A stretch of DNA of 64,000 bases from Theocolax elegans (Eukaryota; Arthropoda; Insecta; Hymenoptera; Cerocephalidae): the NCBI GenBank assembly GCA_026168455.1, contig CM047426.1, positions 45,464,307-45,528,306 on the forward strand, written 5' to 3'. Of this stretch, positions 42,301 through 56,100 are shown one piece after another. Each line of letters opens with the position of its first letter. Position 1 is the first letter of the stretch. The translations under genes were made by a program, and so were the position numbers. The notes below the pieces were generated by a model, which searched no databases, was not told where the DNA came from, and saw nothing but the letters and a program-made list of their open reading frames with translations.

Positions 42301-44110
42301 ATATCTACCGTACCGTTTTTAAGCAGTGGGCCTATAAATGGACATTTTCAGTCGTTTCCCAAGCACTTTTAAAAATTTCGAGGAACAAAAATTCGTACGG
42401 GTTTATAAATCATTTACCTAGCACGAAACCAAATCGATGCTACTTTACTAAGCTAGAGAAGGTTACAAAAAAATTATAAACGATTTCTACCGTACCATTT
42501 TGCTGCAGTAGGGCCTGTAAATGGACAATTTTAGTCGCTTTCCCAAGCAATTTTAAAAAATTTCGAGAAACAAAAAATTCCTACGGGTTTATAAATCATT
42601 TACCCAGCACGAAACAAATCGATTGTACTTTACTAGGGTAGAGAAGGTTACAAAAAAATTATAAACGATTTCTACCGTACCATGTTTCTGCAGTAGGCCT
42701 GTACATGGACAATTTTACTTGTTCCCCAAGCAATTTTAAAAATTTCGAGGAACAAAAAATTCGTACGGGTTTATAATTCACTTACCTAGCACGAAACCAA
42801 ATCGATTGTACTTTACTAAGGTAGAGAAGGATACAAAAAAGTATAAACGATATCTACCGTACCTGTTTTTAAGCAGTGGGCCTATGAATGGACATTTTCA
42901 GTCGTTTCCATAGCAAGTTGAAATATTTCGAGGAACAAAAAATTCGTACGGGTTTATAATCTTTACCGAGCACAAAACCAAATCGATTGTACTTTACTAA
43001 GGTAGTGAAGGTTACAAAAAAAAAAACGATTTCTACCGTACTATTTTTTTGCATTGGGCCTATAAAGGGACATTTTCAGTCGTTCTCCAAGTAATTTGAA
43101 AATTTTCAAGGAACAAAAAATTCGTACGGGTTTATAAATCATTTTCCTAGCACGAAACCAGGTCGATTGTACTTAACTAATGTAGAGAAGGTTACAAAAA
43201 AATTAAGAAAGATTTCTACCGTACGATTTTTTTGCATTGGGCCTATGAAGGGACATTTCCGCCGTTTTCCAAGGAACTTTGATAAATTTCAAGGAACAAA
43301 AAATTCGCACGGGTTTATGAATCATTTACCTAGCACGAAACCAAATCGATTGTACTTTACTAAGGTAGAGAAGGTTACAAAAAAATTATAAACAATATCT
43401 ACCGTACCATTTTTTTGCAATGGGCCTATTAAGGGACATTTTCAGTCGTTTTCCAAGCAATTTGAAATATTTCGAGGAACAAAAAATTCGTACGGGTTTA
43501 TAAATCATTTACCTAGCACGAAACCAAATCGATGCTACTTTACTAAGCTAGAGAAGGTTACAAAAAAATTATAAACGATTTCTACCGTACCATTTTGCTG
43601 CAGTAGGCCTGTAAATGGACAATTTTAGTCGTTTCCCAAGCAATTTTAAAAATTTCGAGAAACAAAAAATTCCTACGGGTTTATAAATCATTTACCCAGC
43701 ACGAAACAAAATCGATTGTACTTTACTAGGGTAGAGAAGGTTACAAAAAAATTATAAACGATTTCTACCGTACCATGTTTCTGCAGTAGGCCTGTAAATG
43801 GACAATTTTACTTGTTCCCCAAGCAATTTTAAAAATTTCGAGGAACAAAAAATTCGTACGGGTTTATAATTCACTTACCTAGCACGAAACCAAATCGATT
43901 GTACTTTACTAAGGTAGAGAAGGATACAAAAAAGTATAAACGATATCTACCGTACTGTTTTTAAGCAGTGGGCCTATGAATGGACATTTTCAGTCGTTTC
44001 CAAGCAAGTTGAAATATTTCGAGGAACAAAAAATTCGCACGGGTTTATAAATCCTTTACCGAGCACAAAACCAAATCGATTGTACTTTACTAAGGTAGTG
44101 AAGGTTACAA
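39361..44110 (+). repeat. Higher-order repeat, 13 monomers, two copies
   Basis: The linked string CCAGGTCG then GATTGTACTTAACTAATG occurs at offset 2,368 bp (39701 and 42069), and the next such monomer at offset 2,370 bp (about 40,797 and 43,167). Long-A monomers at 39,368, 40,646, 41,742, 43,016 and 44,109 fall in the same order. The second copy's left part (about 41,820-42,980) has extra single-base indels, for example GACCTGTACG against GACTGTACG, which break frames kept in the first copy. Confidence 0.8.
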
Positions 44111-47100
44111 AAAAAAAAACGATTTCTACCGTACTATTTTTTTGCATTGGGCCTATAAAGGGACATTTTCAGTCGTTCTCCAAGTAATTTGAAAATTTTC
44201 AAGGAACAAAAAATTCGTACGGGTTTATAAATCATTTTCCTAGCACGAAACCAGGTCGATTGTACTTAACTAATGTAGAGAAGGTTACAAAAAAATTAAG
44301 AAAGATTTCTACCGTACGATTTTTTTGCATTGGGCCTATGAAGGGACATTTCCGCCGTTTTCCAAGGAACTTTGATAAATTTCAAGGAACAAAAAATTCG
44401 CACGGGTTTATGAATCATTTACCTAGCACGAAACCAAATCGATTGTACTTTACTAAGGTAGAGAAGGTTACAAAAAAATTATAAACAATATCTACCGTAC
44501 CATTTTTTTGCAATGGGCCTATTAAGGGACATTTTCAGTCGTTTTCCAAGCAATTTGAAATATTTCGAGGAACAAAAAATTCGTACGGATTTATAAATCA
44601 TTTACCTAGCACGAAACCAAATCGATTTTACTTTGCTAAGGTAAAAAAGGTTACAAAAAAATTATAAACGATTTCTACCGTACCATTTTTCTGCAGTGGG
44701 CCTGTAAATGGACAATTTTAGTCGCTTTCCAAGCAATGTTAAAAAATTTCGAGGAACAAAAAATTCGCACGGGTTTATAAATCATTTACCCAGCACGAAA
44801 CGAAATAGATTGTACTTTACTAGGGTAGAGAAGGTTACAAAAAAATTATAAACGATTTCTACCGTACCATGTTTCTGCAGTAGGCCTGTAAATGGACAAT
44901 TTTACTTGTTCCCCAAGCAATTTTAAAAATTTCGAGGAAAAAAAAATTCGTACGGGTTTATAATTCACTTGCCTAGCACGAAACCAAATCGATTGTACTT
45001 TACTAAGGAAGAGAAGGATACAAAAAAATTATAAACAATATCTACCGTACCGTTTTTAAGCAGTGGGCCTATAAATGGACATTTTCAGTCGTTTTCCTAG
45101 CAATTTGAATAATTTCGAGGAACAAAAAATTCGTACGGATTTATAACTGATTTACCTAGCACGCAACCAAATCGATTGTACTTAACTAATTTAGAGAAGG
45201 TTACAAAAAAATTAAGAAAGATTTCTACCGTACGATTTTTTTGCATTGGGCCTATGAAGGGACATTTCCGCCGTTTTCCAAGGAACTTTGATAAATTTCG
45301 AGGAACAAAAAATTCGCACGGGTTTATGAATCATTTACCTAGCACGAAACCAAATCGATTGTACTTTACTAAGGTAGAGAAGGATACAAAAAAAGTATAA
45401 ACGATTTCTACCGTACCATTTTGCTACAGTAGGCCTGTAAATGGACAATTTTAGTTGTTCCCCAAGTAATTTGAAAATTTTCAAGGAACAAAAAATTCGT
45501 ACGGCTTTATAAATCATTTACCTAGCACGAAACCAGGTCGATTGTACTTAACTAATTTAGAGAAGGTTACAAAAAATTAAGAAAGATTTCTACCCGTACG
45601 ATTTTTTTTGCATTGGGCCTATGAAGGGACATTTCCGCCGTTTTCCAAGGAACTTTGATAAATTTCGAGGAACAAAAATTCGCACGGGTTTATGAATCAT
45701 TTACCTAGCACGAAACCAATCGATTGTACTTTACTAAGGTAGAGGAATGTTACAAAAAATTATAAACAATATCTACCGTACCGTTTTAAGCAGTGGGCCT
45801 ATAATGGGACATTTTTCAGTCGTTTCCCAAGCAACTTTGAATAATTTCGAGGAACAAAAAATTCTTACGGGTTTCTAAATGATTTACCTAGCACGAAACC
45901 AAATCGATTGTACTTTACTAGGTAGAGAAGGTTAAAAAAAATTATAAACGATATCTACCGTACCGTTATTTGCAGATGGCCTATAAAGGGACATTTTCAG
46001 TCGTTACCAAGCATTTTGAAAAATTTCGAATAACAAAAAATTCGTACGGGTTTATAAATCATTTACCTAGCACGAAACCAAATGGATTTTACTTTCCTAA
46101 GGTAGAGAAGGTTACAAAAAAATTAAGAAAGATTTCTACCGTATCATTTTTTTGCAATGGGCCTATAAAGGGACATTTTCAGTCGTTTTCCTAGCAATTT
46201 GAATTATTTCGAGGAACAAAAATTCGTACGGATTTATAACTGATTTACCTAGCACGCAACCAAATCGATTGTACTTTACTAAGGTAGAGAAGGTTACAAA
46301 AAAATTATAAACGATATCTACCGTACCGTTTATTTGCAGATGGCCTATAAATGGACATTTTCAGTCGTTTTCCTAGCAATTTGAATAATTTCGAGGAACA
46401 AAAAATTCGTACGGATTTATAACTGATTTACCTAGCACGAAACCAAATCGATTGTACTTTACTAAGGTAGAGAAGGTTAAAAAAAATTATAAACGATATC
46501 TACCGTACCGTTTATTTGCAGATGGCCTATAAAGGGACATTTTCAGTCATTACCAAGCATTTTGAAAAATTTCGAGGAACAAAAAATTCGCACGGGTTTA
46601 TAATTCATTTTCCTAGCACGAAATGAAATGGATTGTACATTACTAAGGTAGAGAAGGTTACAAGAAAATTATAAACAATATCTACCGTACCGTTTTTAAG
46701 CAGTGGGCCTATAAATGGACATTTTCAGTCGTTTCCCAAGCAATTTTAAAAATTTCGAGGAACAAAAAATTCGTACGGGTTTATAAATCATTTACCTAGC
46801 ACGAAACCAAAACGATGCTACTTTACTAAGGTAGAGAAGGTTACAAAAAAATTATAAACGATTTCTACCGTACCATTTTTTTGTAGTAGGCCTGTAAATG
46901 GACAATTTTAGTCGTTTCCCAAGCAATTTTAAAAATTTCGAGGAACAAAAAATTCGTACGGGTTTATAAATCTTTACCTAGCACGAAACCAAATCGATGC
47001 TACTTTACTAAGGTAGAGAAGGTTACAAAAAAATTATAAACAATATCTACCGTACCGTTTTTAAGCAGTGGGCCTATAAATGGACATTTTCAGTCGTTTC

Positions 47101-48280
47101 CCAAGCAATTTTAAAAATTTCGAGGAACAAAAAATTCGTACGGGTTTATAAATCATTTACCTAGCACGAAACCAAATCGATGCTACTTTACTAAGGTAGA
47201 GAAGGTTACAAAAAAATTATAAACGATTTCTACCGTACCATTTTGCTGCAGTAGGCCTGTAAATGGACAATTTTAGTTGTTCCCCAAGTAATTTGAAAGT
47301 TTTCAAGGAACAAAAAATTCGTACGGGTTTATAAATCATTTACCTAGCACGAAACCAGGTCGATTTTACTTTCCTAAGGTAGAGAAGGTTACAAAAAAAT
47401 TAAGAAAGATTTCTACCGTACGATTTTTTTGCATTGGGCCTATGAAGGGACATTTCCGCCGTTTTCCAAGGAACTTTGATAAATTTCTAGGAACAAAAAA
47501 TTCGCACGGGTTTATGAATCATTTACCTAGCACGAAACCAAATCGATTGTACTTTACTAAGATAGAGAAGGTTACAAAATAAATTATAAACAATATCTAC
47601 CGTACCGTTTTTAAGCAGTGGGCCTATAAATGGACATTTTCAGTCGTTTTCCAAGCAATTTGAAAAATTTCGAGGAACAAAAAATTCGTACGGGTTTATA
47701 AATCATTTACCTAGCACGAAACCTAATCGATTATACTTTACTAAGGTAGAGAAAGTTACAAAAAAATTATAAACGATTTCTACCGTACCATTTTTCAGCA
47801 GTGGGCCTATAAAGGGACAATTCTAGTCGTTTTCCAAGCATTTTGAATAATTCCAAGGAACAAAAAATTCGCACGCGTTTATAAATTATTTACCTAGCAC
47901 GAAACCAAATCGATTGTACTTTACTAAGGTAAAAATGGTTACAAAAAAATTATAAACGATTTCTACCGTACCACTTTTCTGCAGTGGGCCTGTAAATGGA
48001 CAATTTTAGTCGCTTTCCAAGCAATGTTAAAAAATTTCGAGAAACAAAAAATTCCTACGGGTTTATAAGTCATTTACCTAGCACGAAATGAAATCGATTG
48101 TACTTTACTAGGGTAGAGAAGGTTACAAAAAAATTATAAACGATTTCTACCGTACCATGTTTCTGCAGTAGGCTTGTAAATGGACAATTTTAGTTGCTCC
48201 CCAAGCAATTTTAAAAATTTCGAGGAACAAAAAATTCGCACGGGTTTATAAATCATTTACCTAGCACAAAACCAAATCGA

Positions 48281-49012
48281 TTGTGCTTTACAAAGGTGGA
48301 GAAGGTTACAAAAAAATATAAACGATTTCTACCGTACCGTTTATAAGCAGTGGGTCTATAAATGGACATTTTCAGTCGTTTTTATAAGCATTTTGAAAAA
48401 TTTCGAGGAACAAAAAATTCGCACGGGTTTATAAATCATTTACCTAGCACAAAACCAAATCAATTGTACTTTACTAAGGTGGAGAAGGTTACAAAAATAA
48501 TATAAACGATTTCTATTGTACCATTTTGCTGCAGTAGGCCTGTAAATGGACAATTTTAGTCGTTTCCCAAGCAATTTCAAAAATTTCGAGGAACAAAAAA
48601 TTCGTACGGGTTTATAAATCATTTACCTAGCACGAAACCAAATCGATTGTGCTTTACAAGGTGGAGAAGGTTACAAAAAAATATAAACGATTTCTACCGT
48701 ACCGTTTATAAGCAGTGGGTCTATAAATGGACATTTTCAGTCGTTTTTATAAGCATTTTGAAAAATTTCGAGGAACAAAAAATTCGCACGGGTTTATAAA
48801 TCATTTACCTAGCACAAAACCAAATCAATTGTACTTTACTAAGGTGGAGAAGGTTACAAAAATAATATAAACGATTTCTATTGTACCATTTTGCTGCAGT
48901 AGGCCTGTAAATGGACAATTTTAGTCGTTTCCCAAGCAATTTCAAAAATTTCGAGGAACAAAAAATTCGTACGGGTTTATAAATCATTTACCTAGCACGA
49001 AACCAAATCGAT
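48281..49012 (+). repeat. Tandem dimer duplication (365 bp)
   Basis: Two adjacent copies share markers rare elsewhere in the window: TTGTGCTTTAC (48281 and 48647), GGTGGAGAAGG, CGTTTATAAGCAGTGGGTC, TTTTTATAAGCATTTTG and TTCTATTGTACC. They are nearly identical, so the duplication is recent. The many rare bases mark this dimer as a distinct lineage and make it a good unique anchor inside the array. Confidence 0.85.
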
Positions 49013-49199
49013 GCTACTTTACTAAGCTAGAGAAGGTTACAAAAAAATTATAAACGATTTCTACCGTACCATTTTGCTGCAGTAGGCCTGTAAATGGACA
49101 ATTTTAGTCGTTTCCCAAGCATTTTTAAAAATTTCGAGGAACAAAAAATTCGCACGGGTTTATGAATCATTTACCTACCACGAAACCAAATCGATTGTA

Positions 49200-52100
49200 C
49201 TTTACTAAGGTAGAGAAGGTTACAAAAAAATTATAAACAATATCTACCGTACCGTTTTTAAGCAGTGGGCCTATAAATGGACATTTTCAGTCGTTTCCCA
49301 AGCAATTTTAAAAATTTCGAGGAACAAAAAATTCGTACGGGTTTATAAATCATTTACCTAGCACGAAACCAGGTCGATTGTACTTAGCTAATGTAGAGAA
49401 GGTTACAAAAAAATTCAGAAAGATTTCTACTGTACGATTTTTCTGCATTGGGCCTATGAAGGGACATTTCCGCCGTTTTCCAAGGAATTTTGATAAATTT
49501 CGAGGAACAAAAAATTCGCACGGGTTTATGAATCATTTACCTAGCACGAAACCAAATCGCTGCTACTTTACTAAGCTAGAGAAGGTTACAAAAAAATTAT
49601 AAACGATTTCTACCGTACCATTTTGCTGCAGTAGGCCTGTAAATCGACAATTTTAGTCGTTTCCCAAGCAATTTTAAAAATTTCGAGGAGCAAAAAATTC
49701 GCACGGGTTTATGAATCATTTACCTACCACGAAACCACATCGATTGTACTTTACTAAGGTAGAGAAGGTTACAAAAAAATTATAAACAATATCTACCGTA
49801 CCGTTTTTAAGCAGTGGGCCTATAAATGGACATTTTCAGTCGTTTCCCAAGCAATTTTAAAAATTTCGAGGAACAAAAAATTCGTACGGGTTTATAAATC
49901 ATTTACCTAGCACGAAACCAAATCGATGCTACTTTACTAAGGTAGAGAAGGTTACAAAAAAATTATAAACGATTTCTACCGTACCATTTTGCTGCAGTAG
50001 GCCTGTAAATGGACAATTTTAGTTGTTCCCCAAGTAATTTGAAAATTTTCAAGGAACAAAAAATTCGTACGGGTTTATAAATCATTTACCTAGCACGAAA
50101 CCAGGTCGATTTTACTTTCCTAAGGTAGAGAAGGTTACAATAAAATTAAGAAAGATTTCTACCGTACGATGTTTTTGCATTGGGCCTATGAAGGGACATT
50201 TCCGCCGTTTTCCAAGGAACTTTGATAAATTTCGAGGAACAAAAAATTCGCACGGGTTTATGAATCATTTACCTACCACGAAACCAAATCGATTGTACTT
50301 TACTAAGATAGAGAAGGTTACAAAAAAATTATAAACAATATCTACCGTACCGTTTTTAAGCAGTGGTCCTATAAATGGACATTTTCAGTCGTTTTCCAAG
50401 CAATTTGAAAAATTTCGGGGAACAAAAAATTCGTACGGGTTTATAAATCATTTACCTAGCACGAAACCAAATGGATTTTACTTTCATAAGGTAGAGAAGG
50501 TTACAAAAAAATTATAAACGATTTCTACCGTACCACTTTTCTGCAGTGGGCCTGTAAATGGACAATTTTAGTCGCTTTCCAAGCAATGTTAAAAAATTTC
50601 GAGAAACAAAAAATTCCGACGGGTTTATAAATCATTTACCTACCACGAAACCAAATCGATTGTACTTTACTAAGATAGAGAAGGTTACAAAAAAATTATA
50701 AACAATATCTACCGTACCGTTTTTAAGCAGTGGGCCTATAAATGGACATTTTCAGTCGTTTCCCAAGCAATTTTAAAAATTTCGAGGAACAAAAAATTCG
50801 TACGGGTTTATAAATCATTTACCTAGCACGAAACCAAATCGATGCTACTTTACTAAGCTAGAGAAGGTTACAAAAAATTATAAACGATTTCTACCGTACC
50901 ATTTTGCTGCAGTAGGCCTGTAAATGGACAATTTTAGTCGTTTCCCAAGCAATTTTAAAAATTTCGAGGAACAAAAAATTCGTACGGGTTTATAAATCAT
51001 TTACCTAGCACGAAACCAAGTCGATTGCTACTTAACTAATGTAGAGAAGGTTACAAAAAAATTAAGAAAGATTTCTACCGTACGATTTTTCTGCATTGGG
51101 CCTATGAAGGGACATTTCCGCCGTTTTCCAAGGAATTTTGATAAATTTCGAGGAACAAAAAATTCGCACGGGTTTATGAATCATTTACCTAGCACGAAAC
51201 CAAATCGATTGTACTTTACTAAGGTAGAGAAGGTTACAAAAAAATTATAAACAATATCTACTGTACCGTTTTTAAGCAGTGGGCCTATAAATGGACATTT
51301 TCAGTCGTTTCCCAAGCAATTTTAAAAATTTCGAGGAACAAAAAATTCGTACGGGTTTATAAATCATTTACCTAGCACGAAACCAAATCGATGCTACTTT
51401 ACTAAGCTAGAGAAGGTTACAAAAAATTATAAACGATTTCTACCGTACCATTTTGCTGCAGTAGGCCTGTAAATGGACAATTTTAGTCGTTTCCCAAGCA
51501 ATTTTAAAAATTTCGAGGAACAAAAAATTCGCACGGGTTTATGAATCATTTACCTACCACGAAACCAAATCGATTGTACTTTACTAAGGTAGAGAAGGTT
51601 ACAAAAAAATTATAAACAATATCTACCGTACCGTTATTAAGCAGTGGGCCTATAAATGGACATTTTCAGTCGTTTCCCAAGCAATTTTAAAAATTTCGAG
51701 GAACAAAAAATTCGTACGGGTTTATAAATCATTTACCTAGCACGAAACCAAATCGATGCTACTTTACTAAGGTAAAGAAGGTTACAAAAAAATTATAAAC
51801 GATTTCTACCGTACCATTTTGCTGCAGTAGGCCTGTAAATGGACAATTTTAGTTGTTCCCCAAGTAATTTGAAAATTTTCAAGGAACAAAAAATTCGTAC
51901 GGGTTTATAAATCATTTACCTAGCACGAAACCAGGTCGATTTTACTTTCCTAAGGTAGAGAAGGTTACAAAAAAATTAAGAAAGATTTCTACCGTACGAT
52001 TTTTTTGCATTGGGCCTATGAAGGGACATTTCCGCCGTTTTCCAAGGAACTCTGATAAATTTCGAGGAACAAAAAATTCGCACGGGTTTATGAATCATTT

Positions 52101-52440
52101 ACCTAGCACGAAACCAAATCGATTGTACTTTACTAAGATAGAGAAGGTTACAAAAAAATTATAAACAATATCTACCGTACCGTTTTTAAGCAGTGGGCCT
52201 ATAAATGGACATTTTCAGTCGTTTTCCAAGCAATTTGAAAAATTTCGAGGAACAAAAAATTCGAACGGGTTTATAAATCTTTTACCTAGCACGAAACCAA
52301 ATGGATTTTACTTTCCTAAGGTAGAGAAGGTTACAAAAAAATTAAGAAAGATTTCTACCGTATCATTTTTTTGCAATGGGCCTATAAATGGACAGTTTCA
52401 GTCGTTTTTCTTGCAATTTGAATAATTTCGAGGAACAAAA
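49200..52440 (+). repeat. Higher-order repeat, about 10 monomers
   Basis: CCAGGTCGATTTTACTTTCC occurs at 50101 and 51931, 1,830 bp apart (10 monomers). The upstream marker, the monomer with GGAATTTTGATAAATTTCG, is offset by about 1,646 bp (9 monomers; near 49,489 and 51,135). The two copies therefore differ by one monomer between these markers. Confidence 0.65.
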
Positions 52441-55400
52441 AATTCGCACGGGTTTATAAATCATTTACCTAGCACGAAACCAAATCGATTGTACTTTACT
52501 AAGGTAAAAAAGGTTACAAAAAAATTATAAACGATTTCTACCGTACCACTTTTCTGCAGTGGGCCTGTAATGGACAATTTTAGTCGCTTTCCAAGCAATG
52601 TTAAAAAATTTCGAGAAACAAAAAATTCCTACGGGTTTATAAATCATTTACCTAGCACGAAATGAAATCGATTGTACTTTACTAGGGTAGAGAAGGTTAC
52701 AAAAAAATTATAAACGATTTCTACCGTACCACTTTTCTGCAGTGGGCCTGTAAAAGGACAATTTTAGTCGCTTTCCAAGCAATGTTAAAAAATTTCGAGA
52801 AACAAAAAATTCCTACGGGTTTATAAATCATTTACCTAGCACGAAATGAAATCGATTGTACTTTACTAAGGTAGAGAAGGTTACAAAAAAATTATAAACA
52901 ATATCTACCGTACCGTTTTTAAGCAGTGGGCCTATGAATGGACATTTTCAGTCGTTCCCCAAGCAATTTTAAAAATTTCGAGGAACAAAAAATTCGTACG
53001 GGTTTATAATTCACTTACCTAGCACGAAACCAAATCGATTGTACTTTACTAAGGTAGAGAAGGATACAAAAAAAGTATACACGATATCTACTGCACTGTT
53101 GTTAAGCAGTGGGCCTATGAATGGACATTTTCAGTCGTTTTCCAAGCAAGTTGAAATATTTCGAGGAACAAAAAATTCGCACGGGTTTATAAATCATTTA
53201 CCGTGCACAAAACCAAATCGATTGTACTTTACTAAGGTAGTGAAGGTTACAAAAAAAAAAACGTTTTCTACCGTACTATTTTTTTGCATTGGGCCTATAA
53301 ATGGACATTTTCAGTCGTTCTCCAAGTAATTTGAAAATTTTCAAGGAACAAAAAATTCGTACGGGTTTATAAATCATTTACCTAGCACGAAACCAGGCCG
53401 ATTGTACTAAACTAATGTAGAGTAGGTTACAAAAAAATTAAGAAAGATTTCTACCGTACGATTTTTTTGCATTGGGCCTATGAAGGGACATTTTCAGCCG
53501 TTTCCCAAGGAATTTTGATAAATTTCGAGGAACAAAAAATTCGCACGGGTTTATGAATCATTTACCTACGCACGAAACCAAATCGATTGTACTTTACTAA
53601 GGTAGAGAAGGTTACAAAAAAATTATAAACAATATCTACCGTACCGTTTTTAAGCAGTGGGCCTATAAATGGACATTTTCAGTCGTTTCCCAAGCAATTT
53701 TAAAAATTTCGAGGAACAAAAAATTCGTACGGGTTTATAAATCATTTACCTAGCACGAAACCAAGTCGATGTACTTTACTAGATGTAGAGAAGGTTACAA
53801 AAAAATTATAAACAATATTCTACCGTACCGATTTTTAAGCAGTGGGCCTATGAATGGACATTTCCGCCGTTTTCCAAGGAATTTGATAAATTTCGAGGAA
53901 CAAAAAATTCGCACGGGTTTATGAATCATTTACCTAGCACGAAACCAAATCGATTGTACTTTACTAAGGTAGAGAAGGTTACAAAAAAATTATAAACAAT
54001 ATCTACCGTACCGTTTTTAAGCAGTGGGCCTATAAATGGACATTTTCAGTCGTTTTCCCAAGCAATTTGAAAAATTTCGAGGAACAAAAAATTCGTAACG
54101 GGTTTATAAATCTTTACCTAGCACGAAACCAAATGGATTTTACTTTCCTAAGGTAGAGAAGGTTACAAAAAAATAAGAAAGATTTCTACCGTATCATTTT
54201 TTGCAATGGGCCTATAAAGGGACAGTTTCAGTCGTTTTTCTTGCAATTTGAATAATTTCGAGGAACAAAAAATTCGCACGGGTTTATAAATCATTTACCT
54301 AGCACGAAACCAAATCGATTGTACTTTACTAAGGTAAAAAAGGTTACAAAAAAAATTATAAACGATTTCTACCGTACCACTTTTCTGCAGTGGGCCTGTA
54401 AATGGACAATTTTAGTCGCTTTCCAAGCAATGTTAAAAAATTTCGAGAAACAAAAATTCCTACGGGTTTATAAATCATTTACCTAGCACGAAATGAAATC
54501 GATTGTACTTTACTAGGGTAGAGAAGGTTACAAAAAAATTATAAACGATTCTACCGTACCACTTTTCTGCAGTGGGCCTGTAAAAGGACAATTTTAGTCG
54601 CTTTCCAAGCAATGTTAAAAATTTCGAGAACAAAAAATTCCTACGGGTTTATAAATCATTTACCTAGCACGAAATGAAATCGATTGTACTTTACTAAGGT
54701 AGAGAAGGTTACAAAAAAATTATAAACAATATCTACCGTACCGTTTTTAAGCAGTGGGCCTATGAATGGACATTTTCAGTCGTTCCCCAAGCAATTTTAA
54801 AAATTTCGAGGAACAAAAAATTCGTACGGGTTTATAATTCACTTACCTAGCACGAAACCAAATCGATTGTACTTTACTAAGGTAGAGAAGGATACAAAAA
54901 AAGTATAAACGATATCTACTGCACTGTTGTTAAGCAGTGGGCCTATGAATGGACATTTTCAGTCGTTTTCCAAGCAAGTTGAAATATTTCGAGGAACAAA
55001 AAATTCGCACGGGTTTATAAATCATTTACCGTGCACAAAACCAAATCGATTGTACTTTACTAAGGTAGTGAAGGTTACAAAAAAAAAACGTTTTCTACCG
55101 TACTATTTTTTGCATTGGGCCTATAAATGGACATTTTCAGTCGTTCTCCAAGTAATTTGAAAATTTTCAAGGAACAAAAAATTCGTACGGGTTTATAAAT
55201 CATTTACCTAGCACGAAACCAGGCCGATTGTACTAAACTAATGTAGAGTAGGTTACAAAAAATTAAGAAAGATTTCTACCGTACGATTTTTTGCATTGGG
55301 CCTATGAAGGGACATTTCCGCCGTTTTCCAAGGAATTTTGATAAATTTCGAGGAACAAAAAATTCGCACGGGTTTATGAATCATTTACCTCGCACGAAAC

Positions 55401-56100
55401 CAAATCGATTGTACTTTACTAAGGTAGAGAAGGTTACAAAAAATTATAAACAATATCTACCGTACCGTTTTTAAGCAGTGGGGCCTATAAATGGACATTT
55501 TCAGTCGTTTCCCAAGCAATTTTAAAATTTCGTGGAACAAAAAATTCGTACGGGTTTATAAACCATTTACCTAGCACGAAACCAAATCGATGCTACTTTA
55601 CTGATGTAGAGAAGGTTACAAAAAAAATTATAAACGATTTCTACCGGACGATTTTTCGCAGTGGGCCTATAAGGGACAATTTTCAGTCGTTTCCAAGCAA
55701 TTTTGATAAATTTCGAGGAACACAAAAATTCGCACGGGTTTATTAATCATTTACCCTAGCACGAAACCAAATCGATTGTTACTTTACTAAGGTAGAGAAG
55801 GTTACAAAAAAATTATAAACAATACTACCGTACCGTTTTTAAGCAGTGGGCCTATAAATGGACATTTTCAGTCGTTTCCCAAGCAATTTTAAAAATTTCG
55901 AGGAACAAAAAATTCGTACGGGTTATAAATCAGTTACCTAGCACGAAACCAATCGATTGTACTTTACTAAGGTAGAGAAGGTTACAAAAAAATTATTAAC
56001 GATTTCTACCGTACATTTTGCTTAGCAGTAGGGCCTATGAATGGACATTTTCAGTCGTTTTCCAAGCAAGTTGATAAATTTCGAGGAACAAAAAATTCGC
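52441..56100 (+). repeat. Higher-order repeat, 10 monomers, second copy indel-rich
   Basis: The sequence AATTCGCACGGGTTTATAAA leading into GGTAAAAAAGG occurs at 52441 and 54271 (1,830 bp). The diagnostic CTGCACTGTTGTTAAGCAG, found only here, lies near 53,090 and 54,915, and CCAGGCCGATTGTACTAAAC follows in both. The left copy is clean up to about 53,370. The right copy has many one-base gains and losses. Confidence 0.75.

Noticed and set aside
3373..45800. CArG-like CCTATAATGG in a few monomers
   Set aside because: It arises from a one-base loss in CCTATAAATGG in scattered copies, some in indel-rich patches, so it is not a conserved site.
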